DNA of 64,000 nucleotides from JABLTI01 sp035528035 (GCA_035528035.1 DATKZI010000026.1:62001-126000); one strand, 5' to 3'. Numbered from the stretch's first letter, positions 25,132-34,335 are shown. Notes: a model not told the origin generated them from the sequence alone. Program-made: numbers and translations.

Positions 25132-25812
25132 ATGAAATACTATTGTTCAATTTGTAAAGGTGAATTAAAAGAGCAATCTGCAAAACTCCCTTGTAGCTTT
25201 TGCAACAAAGAAGAAGAAGCTGATTGGGTTTGCTCGAACAATCATTTTCAATGTGAAGTATGTCGGGTTGCTGAGCCTGCTGAAATTATATTAAGAGTGA
25301 CTAATTCTAATCTTTCTACAAATCCTTTTGTTATTGCTAATTTAATAATGCATCATCCAACTTTCCGCAATCATGGTGCAGAACATCATTTAATTGTAGC
25401 ACCAGCAGTTCTTACAGCATTAAATAATGCTAGTGTTATATCAGTGCCAAAAAATCGCATTAAAACTGCATTGAAAAGAACACTAGAAATTCCGTATGGT
25501 ACTTGTGGTTCTCGGGGTGATTGTGGTGCAAGTGTTGGTGCTGGAGTAGCTACGTCTATTATTACTCGAGCCACTTATAGATCAGATAAAGAACGTTCAT
25601 TAGTTCTAAAAGCAACAGGATTGGCTTTAATTGATTTAGCTGAAAAACCAGGACCACGTTGTTGTAAACAGAGTGTTTATTCAGCAATTGAAAGTGTGTT
25701 AAAATTGCTGAATTCAAAAGGAATTATTTCATATAGTATTCCTAATTTCAAGTGTGAATTCAAAGATATGGATGGCTGTAAAAAGGAGTTATGCAGTTAT
25801 TATGCAATCTAA
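25132..25812 (+). CDS. DUF5714-family Cys-rich protein
   Basis: 226 residues. The N-terminus is a rubredoxin/zinc-ribbon-like array: CSIC (5-8), CSFC (21-24), C34 and CEVC (41-44). The body holds HHPTFRNHGAEHH, EIPYGTCGSRGDCGASVGAG and GPRCCKQS, Cys- and His-rich motifs conserved in DUF5714. Function is unknown; the number of cysteines suggests metal or Fe-S binding. Follows arsR by 22 bases and overlaps the next start by 11. Confidence 0.75.
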   Translation: MKYYCSICKGELKEQSAKLPCSFCNKEEEADWVCSNNHFQCEVCRVAEPAEIILRVTNSNLSTNPFVIANLIMHHPTFRNHGAEHHLIVAPAVLTALNNASVISVPKNRIKTALKRTLEIPYGTCGSRGDCGASVGAGVATSIITRATYRSDKERSLVLKATGLALIDLAEKPGPRCCKQSVYSAIESVLKLLNSKGIISYSIPNFKCEFKDMDGCKKELCSYYAI

Positions 25813-26866
25813 TTCTTTGGTTGTAAGATTATTAAAGGATAATATCCGCGATTCATACAAACATTTTGCTGTTGAAGAAAGTATTTTGCGATTGGTTGAT
25901 GAGGATAAAAGTCCAATGACCCTAAGAATTAGGAAATATAATTCTTCAGTTTGGATAGGCGTTAATCAATTAGTTGAAGAAGATGTCGATGTTGAATATT
26001 GTGAAAAGATGAATATCCCTATTGTTAGAAGACCAAATCCCGGTGGGGCGGTTTATCAAGATGAAGGAAGTTTCTGTTTTTCATTTTTCTTTAAAATAGA
26101 TGAATTATTTCAACATCTTAACATTGATGATCCATCTTTATTGTATCAATTAATTGGTAAAGTTATAATAGATACATGCCAGGAGTTTGGTGTTAAAGCT
26201 GAATTATCAGGACGAAATGATGTAACAATTGGTGGTCGCAAAGTATATGGTTCTGCCCAATTGCAATTATATAATGCTTTAGTGCATAGTGGCACCTTTC
26301 TAGTAAAAACAAATATTGAACAGATGACCAAAACACTTCGACCTTCAAAGCTTAAATTTTCAGATAAAGGATTTACCAATATAAGGGATCGCGTTATCAA
26401 TTTCACAGAAGCTCTAAACAGAGATATTGAATTGGATGATATTATAAATATTTTATTAAATAAAATGGCTAAAAATCTAAATCTTACATTTAGTAAAATA
26501 AATCAAAGTTTTACAAAAGAAGAAAATAAACTAATTGAAGCACTTTATAAAACGAAATATTCAAGAAAAGAGTGGACATTTCCCAAGATACCCAAATCTG
26601 AATTTAAGATCATCTCTAAAACAAAAATTGGTATAATGGACCTTACTTTAACTTTTGATGAAGATAAAATAAGAACCATTAATTTAAGTGGTGATTACCT
26701 AATCCCTGAAGATACAAGTCTTAAAAATCTTCTATCAAAGGTAATCAATAAATCAATAGATGAAACTTATAGAATAATAAATCAAAGTGATTTGTCAACA
26801 AATTATAAGGAATGTTTGATTGAACTATTTAATAAATTTCAAAGGAAGTATCAAAATGAGTACTAA
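25802..26866 (+). CDS. Lipoate-protein ligase A-like protein
   Basis: About 354 residues. The BPL/LPL core shows IVRRPNPGGAVYQDEGSFCFSF near residues 75-95 and SGRNDVTIGGRKVYGSAQ near 137-155, where the Lys after GGR is the expected catalytic residue. The usual RR-(S/T)GGG is changed to RPNPGG. A C-terminal domain of about 110 residues resembles the accessory domain of LplA. ATG 25802 overlaps the DUF5714 stop by 11 bases with GGAG upstream. It presumably attaches lipoate to K216 of the divergent DGC-lipoyl protein. Confidence 0.8.
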   Translation: MQSNSLVVRLLKDNIRDSYKHFAVEESILRLVDEDKSPMTLRIRKYNSSVWIGVNQLVEEDVDVEYCEKMNIPIVRRPNPGGAVYQDEGSFCFSFFFKIDELFQHLNIDDPSLLYQLIGKVIIDTCQEFGVKAELSGRNDVTIGGRKVYGSAQLQLYNALVHSGTFLVKTNIEQMTKTLRPSKLKFSDKGFTNIRDRVINFTEALNRDIELDDIINILLNKMAKNLNLTFSKINQSFTKEENKLIEALYKTKYSRKEWTFPKIPKSEFKIISKTKIGIMDLTLTFDEDKIRTINLSGDYLIPEDTSLKNLLSKVINKSIDETYRIINQSDLSTNYKECLIELFNKFQRKYQNEY

Positions 26867-27170
26867 AAAAATGCGTTTAGAATTATTATTAGCTGGACCA
26901 CCTACAAAGAAATGTTTATTTTTGAAAAATACTTTCGAAGGTTTTGTTAGAAATAACCCTCAATTACAATTAAACATTTACTATGCTGGTAGCGCTATTT
27001 CTGTTCCTACTACTAAAGGTTATAGGCAAACGTTAGATAAACGTATAGTAATTCCTATGGTTTTTATTAATGGTACTCCTATTCCTAAAGAATATCATAT
27101 GGATATTGAAGCTCTACAATCCTTCATTAATGAAGAATTTAATAAGGGTGAAAATGAGTGGCATGATTGA
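26856..27170 (+). CDS. Thioredoxin-fold/ArsD-like small protein
   Basis: 104 residues. A first strand LELLLAGPPTKKC (single Cys near 20, in place of CxxC), a helix, then NIYYAGS and VIPMVFINGTPIP-EYHMDIEAL, where IP before the strand is the cis-Pro of thioredoxin folds. The layout resembles ArsD and related As(III)-binding thioredoxin-like proteins, but the multiple Cys of ArsD are missing. ATG 26856 overlaps the ligase stop by 11 bases and follows AAGGAAG. Last gene of the plus arm. Confidence 0.55.
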   Translation: MSTKKMRLELLLAGPPTKKCLFLKNTFEGFVRNNPQLQLNIYYAGSAISVPTTKGYRQTLDKRIVIPMVFINGTPIPKEYHMDIEALQSFINEEFNKGENEWHD

Positions 27171-27311
27171 TATATTTGGTAATTTTATCTATTCTTTCAT
27201 ATTTATCAGAATATTTTTACTAACTCCATATTCTTGAGATATTTGTTACTTTGAGTGCTTTTCAATAAAATTGACTTTTCCAATCAATTTTTAATTAACT
27301 GGACAACAATC

Positions 27312-28151
27312 TTATTTGTTTTCATTATTGTTTGGTAATATTATACTCAAGTTTGGTGTTCTTAAATCAATGTTATATTTTTTAGCTATTTTTAATACAT
27401 TTAACTTAACGTTAGAGTCAATTTCTATTACTTTTTGAATTTCTCTGATGGAATAGAAAAGCTTGTATTCAACCGCAAAATTCTGAAAATTTGTTAATCT
27501 TACTTTTGCAGGAGGATCCTCAAGCACTCCATTTACTCCTTTTAATGCTTTATAAAGGATGCTTTCTACTAGTTCACTTTCAATCTCAAAACCTACTGTG
27601 ACAATACATTGTCTTCTTATAAGCTCATTTTTACCATAATTATAGATTTCTTGTTTTAGCAATTCTTGATTTGGTATGAGAACTGTTGCTTTATCTAATG
27701 TCTTTAATTTGGTAAATATTAATTCAATTGAGAGTACATCAGCAAAATTCCCATTGTATAGAATTCTGTCGCCAATATGAATTGGTTTACTAATCATAAT
27801 AATCAAACCTGCTAAAGCGTTTCCTATGGTATTTATTGCTGCAAAACCAACAATAGTTCCACCAAGTAATGCGACAGCACCTGTTATTGCACCAACTGTT
27901 ACATTGAATGCTATTAGAATGCTAAATATTAATACAAATGAAAATATCACTCTAATAATTCGAATTAAAACTTTAGAATAATTTTCCGTTAGTTTGTTCT
28001 TTCTCTCTAATCGTTTAATGTATCTTACAGAGAAAATCCTTATGACAATAGCAATAACGATTACCACTAGGGCAATAATCAATTGAACATAATTTGCTTT
28101 AAGCCATTCCCAAATGAATTGTAAAAAAGCTGAATCTTGTATAGCCATCAA
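27312..28151 (-). CDS. MscS-family mechanosensitive channel
   Basis: 279 residues. Three hydrophobic segments lie at about 18-42, 68-88 and 91-118; the last is the Gly/Ala-rich pore helix LLGGTIVGFAAINTIGNALAGLIIMISKPI, followed by HIGDRI and the beta domain (TKLKTLDKATVLIPN). This is the standard small MscS architecture; the channel opens on hypo-osmotic stress. Stand-alone gene. Confidence 0.88.
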   Translation of the reverse strand: MMAIQDSAFLQFIWEWLKANYVQLIIALVVIVIAIVIRIFSVRYIKRLERKNKLTENYSKVLIRIIRVIFSFVLIFSILIAFNVTVGAITGAVALLGGTIVGFAAINTIGNALAGLIIMISKPIHIGDRILYNGNFADVLSIELIFTKLKTLDKATVLIPNQELLKQEIYNYGKNELIRRQCIVTVGFEIESELVESILYKALKGVNGVLEDPPAKVRLTNFQNFAVEYKLFYSIREIQKVIEIDSNVKLNVLKIAKKYNIDLRTPNLSIILPNNNENK

Positions 28152-28306
28152 TCAACACTCTTCACTCTAAATACTAAGATTTATTCTTCAATAAATAATT
28201 TTTTATTAAATTAGTTAGTTTTCACCAAACATTTAGAAAAATTATTTAGTAAAATCAGATAGCTTTCATTCCACAATTAAAGGACTCATTTATAGCTGGT
28301 GATTGC

Positions 28307-29170
28307 TTGAAAATTGGTTTTGGTTTAGAACCTATCAAAGGTTTAACATTAGATTTAATTATTTATCTGCTTCGAAAAATTCTACTTGAACATTTTGAGT
28401 TTAATTGGAGAGTTATCCCAAAAGTTGACAATGTCCTAAAAAGTCTTGGAAACGCAACTACAACCTTTCATTTGCCAATTTATAATCGTGATAGCTATGA
28501 TTTCTCATCTCAATATGAAAAATATGGAATCCAGATAGATGAAGTTATTTCTTTCATTAATAATAAAAGAAAGGATTTGAATATGCTTTTTTCTTTGGCA
28601 CATGCTCCAGAGGATCCAAATTGTTCATATGAATTGATGTTTAGTCGATTAGAACAAATCGATGTTCCTATTGTCTTAGAGAATGTTCCAGGCCAAACGG
28701 ATGAACATTTTTTGGATTTCTATCTTAAAGCAAAAGATTACTTAGGTAAGAGACTTGCCGGTCATGCACTTGACATTTCACATAGATATGTCAATGATTG
28801 GGAAAATTGGTTAAATATTCCAGAAGAATTAGTGAAGGATATTGCTTATATCCATATATCAGACTGCACCAAAACAGAGGATTTGCACCTACCATTAGGT
28901 CTGGGTGAAATGCCTTATGAAGAATTTTTTACTTTTCTGAAAGAAATAAAATATGATGGTGTTATTAATCAAGAACTAAAACCTAATGGTAATCAAGCTG
29001 ATAAAATTATGTCATCTAGTCTTATCTGCATTAAACCATTTTCGAAAATAAAATATCTAAGAATGAAAACACGATGTGCTTTTTTAAAACCAATACTTCG
29101 CAAACGTCAAAAGGATTTCAAAGATGTTATTGATCTAACAGCTGAAGAAATTGGCTATGATTTTGTTTAA
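28307..29170 (+). CDS. Xylose-isomerase-like TIM-barrel protein (paralog 1)
   Basis: 287 residues. Motifs in barrel order: GFGLEPIKGLTLD, TTTFHLPIYNRD, SLAHAPEDPN, IVLENVPGQ (metal-ligand Glu), AGHALDISHR (His/Asp ligands), YIHISDCTKTEDLHLPLGLGEMPYEEF and VINQELKP (second Glu). This matches AP-endonuclease-2/sugar isomerase-like barrels with a divalent metal site. Substrate is unknown. TTG 28307 has GGTGA upstream. Two close paralogs lie in tandem at 53402-55198. Confidence 0.8.
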   Translation: MKIGFGLEPIKGLTLDLIIYLLRKILLEHFEFNWRVIPKVDNVLKSLGNATTTFHLPIYNRDSYDFSSQYEKYGIQIDEVISFINNKRKDLNMLFSLAHAPEDPNCSYELMFSRLEQIDVPIVLENVPGQTDEHFLDFYLKAKDYLGKRLAGHALDISHRYVNDWENWLNIPEELVKDIAYIHISDCTKTEDLHLPLGLGEMPYEEFFTFLKEIKYDGVINQELKPNGNQADKIMSSSLICIKPFSKIKYLRMKTRCAFLKPILRKRQKDFKDVIDLTAEEIGYDFV

Positions 29171-29328
29171 TAATACAAATAATGCTTCAATAATTGGTTC
29201 AATAGAGAAATGTTAAGTAAATTCAAACATTTTCTTAAGCAAAACTAATATGGCTAATTCAATAGAGTAGTTAACACAAAAATAATTTATTTTCTGCTTA
29301 TTTAGCAAAGCATTCGGAGAAGATTAGA

Positions 29329-29790
29329 TTGTCAGAGGAGCTCTCGTTACAAGATAAAATTACTATTATTAAGAAATTAACCGATGTTTTGCTAAAATTA
29401 CCCGATTCATTTTCCTTAGATAATGGATGGAATAAAAGAGATCTTCTTCTGCATCTTTGGACCTGGGATATGGAATACATTCGCTTATGCACATCTAAGC
29501 TAGCAAATAAATTGAAGAAATTTCTTTTTGAGTATGAAACATTGAACATGACCTATTCTTCCTGGAATGATTATAATATAGAAAAACATTATGAATTAGA
29601 TTTTGAAGAAATCAAAACAAGATTTCAAGAATCTCGTGGAAAATTGATCATTCTTTTTGAAAACTTAATTAATATCCCAGAAATTGAAGCTACAAAAGAA
29701 TGTTTTTTAACAAAAAGGATTTTAGATATGTATCAACATGATAAAATGCATTTAGAAGCAGGTGGAGTAGCTATTTATTTGAATGAGTAG
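29329..29790 (+). CDS. DinB/DfsB-like four-helix protein
   Basis: 153 residues, all helical: KITIIKKLTDVLLKLPDSF, GWNKRDLLLHLWTWDMEYI (with a H for metal binding), and a C-terminal DMYQHDKMHLEAG. The H...H-x3-H arrangement fits DinB-superfamily thiol transferases and hydrolases that use nickel or zinc. TTG 29329 follows GGAGA. The LigB-like gene follows 28 bases later. Confidence 0.65.
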   Translation: MSEELSLQDKITIIKKLTDVLLKLPDSFSLDNGWNKRDLLLHLWTWDMEYIRLCTSKLANKLKKFLFEYETLNMTYSSWNDYNIEKHYELDFEEIKTRFQESRGKLIILFENLINIPEIEATKECFLTKRILDMYQHDKMHLEAGGVAIYLNE

Positions 29791-29817
29791 GTTCTAATAT
29801 ATTATGAGTGTGTCGTT

Positions 29818-30594
29818 ATGACCATCTTACCTGCACTTTTTATTGGTCATGGATCACCAATTAATTTATTTGAATCAAATCCATTTACTAATGCTTTAAG
29901 GAATTGTGGTAAAAAACTCTTTCAAAACTTTAATCCCAAAGCTATAGTAATAATTTCTGCCCATTGGCTAACTCAAGGAACATATATAACTGCTGATAAT
30001 GAGCCTAAAATGATTTATGATTATTATGGGTTCCCGAAAAAATTCTACGAATATTTTTATCCTGCGAAAGGTTCATTTGAAATAGCTAAATGGATTGCTG
30101 ACCATTTTCCTAAAATAATTATCCCAACAAGCGATTGGGGCATTGATCACGCTGCAACAATTGTCCTTGAAAATATTCTTCCTTCAGGAAAAATACCTAT
30201 TCTCGAATTGAGTTTAGATTATCGAAAACCTCTCAAATATCATTATGACTTAGGTCAAAAACTAGGCTTTCTAAGAGAAGAAGGCATTCTTTTCATCGCT
30301 AGTGGAAATCTTATTCATACTTTCCGGGAAATTGACTTCAATATGTCTGTGGAACCTTTTGATTGGGCTAAACAATTAGACGCAATCCAAAAAGAATCTA
30401 TCGATACTCATAACCTAGATAGCATATATAATTTCGATAAGATGTCATTAAACAAAAGAGGATTTCAAACTATGGATCATTATATACCTTTACTTTATAT
30501 TTTAGGTATGAAACAAAACTCTGAACAAATCAATTATATTTTCGAAGGATTCCAACATGGTTCTGTTTCGCATCGAAGTTTTGAAGTAAAATGA
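29818..30594 (+). CDS. DODA-type (LigB) extradiol dioxygenase
   Basis: 258 residues, usual for single-domain LigB/YgiD proteins. Conserved: LFIGHGSP at 7-14 (H as metal ligand), IIISAHWLTQG near 50, YDYYGFP, DWGIDHAA near 120-128 and ASGNLIHTFRE near 165. These form the zinc/iron site of 4,5-DOPA-type dioxygenases, which need molecular oxygen when acting on catechols. Whether this host uses oxygen is not shown by the window. Confidence 0.85.
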   Translation: MTILPALFIGHGSPINLFESNPFTNALRNCGKKLFQNFNPKAIVIISAHWLTQGTYITADNEPKMIYDYYGFPKKFYEYFYPAKGSFEIAKWIADHFPKIIIPTSDWGIDHAATIVLENILPSGKIPILELSLDYRKPLKYHYDLGQKLGFLREEGILFIASGNLIHTFREIDFNMSVEPFDWAKQLDAIQKESIDTHNLDSIYNFDKMSLNKRGFQTMDHYIPLLYILGMKQNSEQINYIFEGFQHGSVSHRSFEVK

Positions 30595-30713
30595 TCGCTA
30601 ATATCTATTTATTAATCTTAATTTATTAGTACAAGACTTAAAAAATGATGATACCATTGATTAATTTGAAATTATTTCTATACGATATCAATTGTTTAAG
30701 AAATAATTAGAAG

Positions 30714-31268
30714 ATGAGAAAAATGGTTATGCCAATTGCTCCTTTAATGATTGAGCATAGATTGATTGAAAAAATGATTGCTTTAATGAAAACCGTTATC
30801 CTCAAAATTAAGGAAAAACAAACTATTGATTTACATTTTATCGATGTTGCTGTTGATTTTATACGAACCTACGCAGATAGATGTCATCATGGGAAAGAAG
30901 AAGCGATACTCTTTCGTGAATTAGCTAAAAAGAAGCTATCTACTGAACATAAGAAAACAATGAATGAGCTTATTGAAGAACATAAAAAAGGTCGAAAATT
31001 AACCGGAAGTCTAGTTGCTACTAAGGAATCATACATTAATGGTAATTTGCTTGCATTAAATGAAATCATTAAAATCATGCAAGAATTAGTTGATTTTTAT
31101 CCAAAACATATTGAAAAAGAAGATAAGCATTTCTTTAAACCTGTGATGAATTATTTCACTCAAGAAGAAAGAAACCAGATATTGAATGAGGAATATGAAT
31201 TTGATAAACGATTCATTCATCAGGTTTATGGTGATATTATTGTAAAATATCAAAAACAAATGGTTTAA
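30714..31268 (+). CDS. Hemerythrin (HHE cation-binding) domain protein
   Basis: 184 residues, four long helices. Metal-ligand positions are visible as LMIEHRLIEKM, YADRCHHGKEEAILF, ELIEEHKKGRKL and YPKHIEKEDKHFFKP. The HHE pattern is intact, so a diiron site binding oxygen or nitric oxide is expected. ATG 30714 is used; later ATGs at codons 4 and 6 are possible. Lies downstream of the LigB-type gene. Confidence 0.85.
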   Translation: MRKMVMPIAPLMIEHRLIEKMIALMKTVILKIKEKQTIDLHFIDVAVDFIRTYADRCHHGKEEAILFRELAKKKLSTEHKKTMNELIEEHKKGRKLTGSLVATKESYINGNLLALNEIIKIMQELVDFYPKHIEKEDKHFFKPVMNYFTQEERNQILNEEYEFDKRFIHQVYGDIIVKYQKQMV

Positions 31269-31399
31269 AGATTCTTTTTTCCTTTTTTTCGATTTTTTTA
31301 ACAAATTATCCCATTTAATCTATCCTTTATTACTAGGCAATTCTAATCTGTTAAAAATTCTCGTAAAAATAACTTTAAAGATAGCTTTAAAAACTTAAA

Positions 31400-31741
31400 T
31401 GTTAATTTTCCTTCGTATACATTTAACAAATATTGAGATAGGAATGATATAATTTTTGGCGATGAACTTTTAGTTCTATCTTTAGAAAATTAATCTTAAC
31501 TATTTTCTGTTTATTATGTATAATAAATAACAACGGTGTAAGAAAATTGGGTTATAGATCATCCAGAAACACTAGCAACAGACCACCACGAGAAATGCAC
31601 AAGGTCACTTGTTCAGATTGTGGTAAAGAAACTGAAGTCCCCTTCAAACCAGATGGCGAACGACCAGTTTACTGTCAAGATTGCTATCAAAAGCGCAAGC
31701 CAAGTAGATACTAATTGTATTTACTCGAGATATCATTCCTA
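31400..31741 (+). repeat. Module copy 2: conserved leader, CxxC-x17-CxxC gene and flanking inverted repeat
   Basis: Same layout as 20889-21226: TGTTAA, GTATAC, ATTTAACA, TAGGAATGATAT (31439-31450), TTTTTGG-x2-AT-x-AACTT, TTATGTATAATAAA, GGTG, the mini-gene, then ATATCATTCCTA (31730-31741). The 12-base arms are perfect reverse complements; where this copy reads GATAT, its partner reads ATATC, while copy 1 has GAA and TTC, so the pairing has been kept by changes on both sides. Confidence 0.7.
31547..31714 (+). CDS. CxxC-x17-CxxC zinc-ribbon mini-protein (copy 2)
   Basis: 55 residues from TTG 31547, with GGTG about eight bases upstream. Arg/Ser/Asn-rich start, then CSDC, 17 residues containing TEVPFKPDGERPVY, and CQDC followed by KRKPSRY. 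Nearly the same core as the gene at 21038; the N-terminal tail differs most. Likely a nucleic-acid-binding zinc ribbon. Confidence 0.82.
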   Translation: MGYRSSRNTSNRPPREMHKVTCSDCGKETEVPFKPDGERPVYCQDCYQKRKPSRY

Positions 31742-31800
31742 GTTGAAAATAATAAATTCAATTGTTATTTTTCAACTTCAATTTTTTTCTTTTATTAAAA

Positions 31801-32415
31801 TCATTTATTATCTTTTTCTTGTGATATTATCTGACTTGTTTTTACTATTTTTTTAACATTATATATACCATCAACTAGTCTTCGAATACCAAGTAGTATA
31901 AATCCGCTTGCTAGGATAACTACTATTAGAGTCTGGGCTATTTCATCAACAGCTAAATCCATTATGGCTACTGTAATCAAAAGAAAACCATAAATTATCA
32001 ACAACAATCGGATGATCGACTCTTTTGATCTCTCTTGAAACCCTTTTACAACACCAATAACTCCCAGCAAAAGAAATGCCACTGCTATAAAAACTAAAAC
32101 TATTTTAAGTGTGATATCATGTTTATTTATTGCTATTAAACCAATGGGAATTAATGAAACCCCGGTAATAAGATTTAGAATAGCTAATGATTTTTCTTGA
32201 CGTTTATCGAATATTCCTACAAAAATTCTTGTTACACCTATTGTTAAAAGTGCAATGCCAAATAAAATTGAAGTTATTAAATAACCAAATTTAAGATTTA
32301 TTAAAACAATTATGGCAAAAATAAGACTTATTAAACCTGATATTATATAGAAAATCTGTAACCATTTTGGAATTTTAGTTATTTGGTCATCTATTTTATT
32401 TGTTTGATTATCCAT
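31801..32415 (-). CDS. DUF308/HdeD-like integral membrane protein
   Basis: 204 residues with six evenly spaced hydrophobic helices between about 20 and 180. Pairs of helices joined by short loops, with repeated G-x3-G-like patterns (ITVGVTRIFVGIF, LGVIGVVKGF, LLGIRRLVDGI), are those of DUF308/HdeD proteins. HdeD is linked to acid stress in bacteria, but no function is shown for archaeal members. Single gene. Confidence 0.7.
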   Translation of the reverse strand: MDNQTNKIDDQITKIPKWLQIFYIISGLISLIFAIIVLINLKFGYLITSILFGIALLTIGVTRIFVGIFDKRQEKSLAILNLITGVSLIPIGLIAINKHDITLKIVLVFIAVAFLLLGVIGVVKGFQERSKESIIRLLLIIYGFLLITVAIMDLAVDEIAQTLIVVILASGFILLGIRRLVDGIYNVKKIVKTSQIISQEKDNK

Positions 32416-32584
32416 ATTATTTATTATTACATTACTAATTTATAGACTTACTTACATTCTATAAAATATTATTAGAATAAACATTTGTTTCAGTAAAGAA
32501 TAGCGATAAATTTTTCACAAAACAAATTTTTCTTTATAAAAGTATTAATAACTGTTATACTTAATATTTATTAAAATATACAAA

Positions 32585-33652
32585 GTGGTTATATTGGATA
32601 ATCAAAATTCTGACATAGATAATGAAGAAGTTAATACTATCCCTGAAAAGGACCATTCTGTTGATTTTGAGAACACTATAATTAAATTTGTTAGTTATAA
32701 TAAAAGTACATATACTGAAAAAACCTCTACAAATTTTAAATTTCTTGATGACTGTCTGAAACCTGATAGAGTTAATTGGATTGATGTTATAGGTACAAGT
32801 AATAAAAAGTTACTAGAAGCCTTAGGTGAAAGATTTGACTTTCATCCATTAGTTGTTGAGGATATTACTTCGACTAATCAAAGATTGAAAGTAGATTATT
32901 TTCCAACTTATCTATTTATTGTTATTAATGCTATTAACTATGTTAAGGAAGATAAATCCTTAGAATTAGAACAGGTTAGTATTATTCTAGGTAAAAATTT
33001 TGTTTTAACCTTTCAAGAATTGCCACCAAATCAATTTGAACCGATTCATGAAAGAATTAAAATTGATCAAAGTAGAATAAGAAAATTTGGTTCTGATTAT
33101 TTGGCTTATATGATATTGGATCTTTTAGTTGATCATTATTTTTTTATTCTTGAAGACTTCAGCGAAGATTTGGAAGATTTACAAGATGAATTAGTTAGCA
33201 ATCCAACTCCCGAAATACTCCAAGCTATCTATAAAATAAGAAAAGATATGATTAAAATTCGAAAAGCTACTTGGCCTTTACGTGAGGTTATAAGTCGTTT
33301 GAGTAAAATGGATTCACCATTTATTAAAGATACAACAGAGATTTATCTACGTGATGTTTATGACCATGTTATCCAAATTATAGATACTATTGAAACCTAT
33401 AGAGAAATGTTATCTGGAATGATCGATGTTTTTATTTCAAGTATTAGTAATAAAATGAACCAGATTATGAAAATATTAACGATTATTTCAACGATTTTCA
33501 TACCATTAACTTTTATTGTGGGGATTTATGGGATGAATTTTCCTGATATGCCTGAATTTAGATGGCCTTGGAGTTATTTAATAGTCTTACTTGTTATGCT
33601 AGCTATAGCTATTGGGATGATTATTTACTTTAAAAGAAAGAAATGGTTCTGA
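32585..33652 (+). CDS. corA: CorA-family magnesium/cobalt transporter
   Basis: 355 residues. Large N-terminal cytosolic alpha/beta domain, a long helix with ...KIRKATWPLREVISRL..., and two C-terminal helices with the signature FIVGIYGMNFPDMPE between them. GMN is the selectivity motif of CorA. The last residues RKKWF are also typical. The start could be GTG 32585 or TTG 32594. A HEAT-repeat gene converges on it with a gap of five bases. Confidence 0.92.
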   Translation: MVILDNQNSDIDNEEVNTIPEKDHSVDFENTIIKFVSYNKSTYTEKTSTNFKFLDDCLKPDRVNWIDVIGTSNKKLLEALGERFDFHPLVVEDITSTNQRLKVDYFPTYLFIVINAINYVKEDKSLELEQVSIILGKNFVLTFQELPPNQFEPIHERIKIDQSRIRKFGSDYLAYMILDLLVDHYFFILEDFSEDLEDLQDELVSNPTPEILQAIYKIRKDMIKIRKATWPLREVISRLSKMDSPFIKDTTEIYLRDVYDHVIQIIDTIETYREMLSGMIDVFISSISNKMNQIMKILTIISTIFIPLTFIVGIYGMNFPDMPEFRWPWSYLIVLLVMLAIAIGMIIYFKRKKWF

Positions 33653-33657
33653 ATGGA

Positions 33658-34206
33658 TTATTTTTCATTCTTCTTTTTTTGCTTTTTCATCATTTTCTTC
33701 TTTTTAGCTAGATCCTTTAAGAGATTTGAGAACATCTTTTCATGTTTTTCGCCAAGTAGGCCTTTCTTCTTCATAATTCTGAGTGTTTGTATTCCCTGTC
33801 CCTTTTCATCATCTTCTAATCGTGCTAATGCAATATGAAACCAGAAAATACTATCAAAATTAGTTTCTTTTGTTACTCTTTCTTTAATATCTGGAATAGC
33901 TTCTTTTGCACCCATCCTTCCAAGTGCTCTTGCTGCAGTATATCGTACCATCATACTACCATCGTTTTTCATTATCCCTATCAAAATTGGTACTGCAATT
34001 TTTAGATCAATCTCTCCTAAAGCTTGAACTATCTTTCTTCTAACATCTCTATTATTCTCTCTCTTCAGCTTTTCAAGCAACTCTTCAATTGCTTCTTCAG
34101 CATCAATATTTCCTAAGATTTTAGCAGCATTACATCTTATTACCCAGTCCTCATTATTCAACTGGTTTAGCATATCTTGAATTATTTTTTCTCGAGATTC
34201 ATCCAA
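33658..34206 (-). CDS. HEAT-repeat (PBS lyase type) protein
   Basis: 182 residues, about four helical repeats of 30 residues with the pattern D-WVIRCNAAKILGNI-AEEAIEELLEKL, NRDVRRKIVQALGEI and MVRYTAARALGRMGAKEAIPDI. It ends in a Lys-rich tail. Such solenoids act as protein scaffolds. No lyase catalytic residue can be assigned. Confidence 0.78.
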   Translation of the reverse strand: MDESREKIIQDMLNQLNNEDWVIRCNAAKILGNIDAEEAIEELLEKLKRENNRDVRRKIVQALGEIDLKIAVPILIGIMKNDGSMMVRYTAARALGRMGAKEAIPDIKERVTKETNFDSIFWFHIALARLEDDEKGQGIQTLRIMKKKGLLGEKHEKMFSNLLKDLAKKKKMMKKQKKKNEK

Positions 34207-34335
34207 AGTTTATCACCCACCTGTTTAAACTTCTTAAACAGATTATACACTTACAATTTATTTATAAATTATGTTTTTTATTTTCTCTTTACTGTTTAAA
34301 TTATTATATAACATTAGTTTGAGTGATATAAATTT

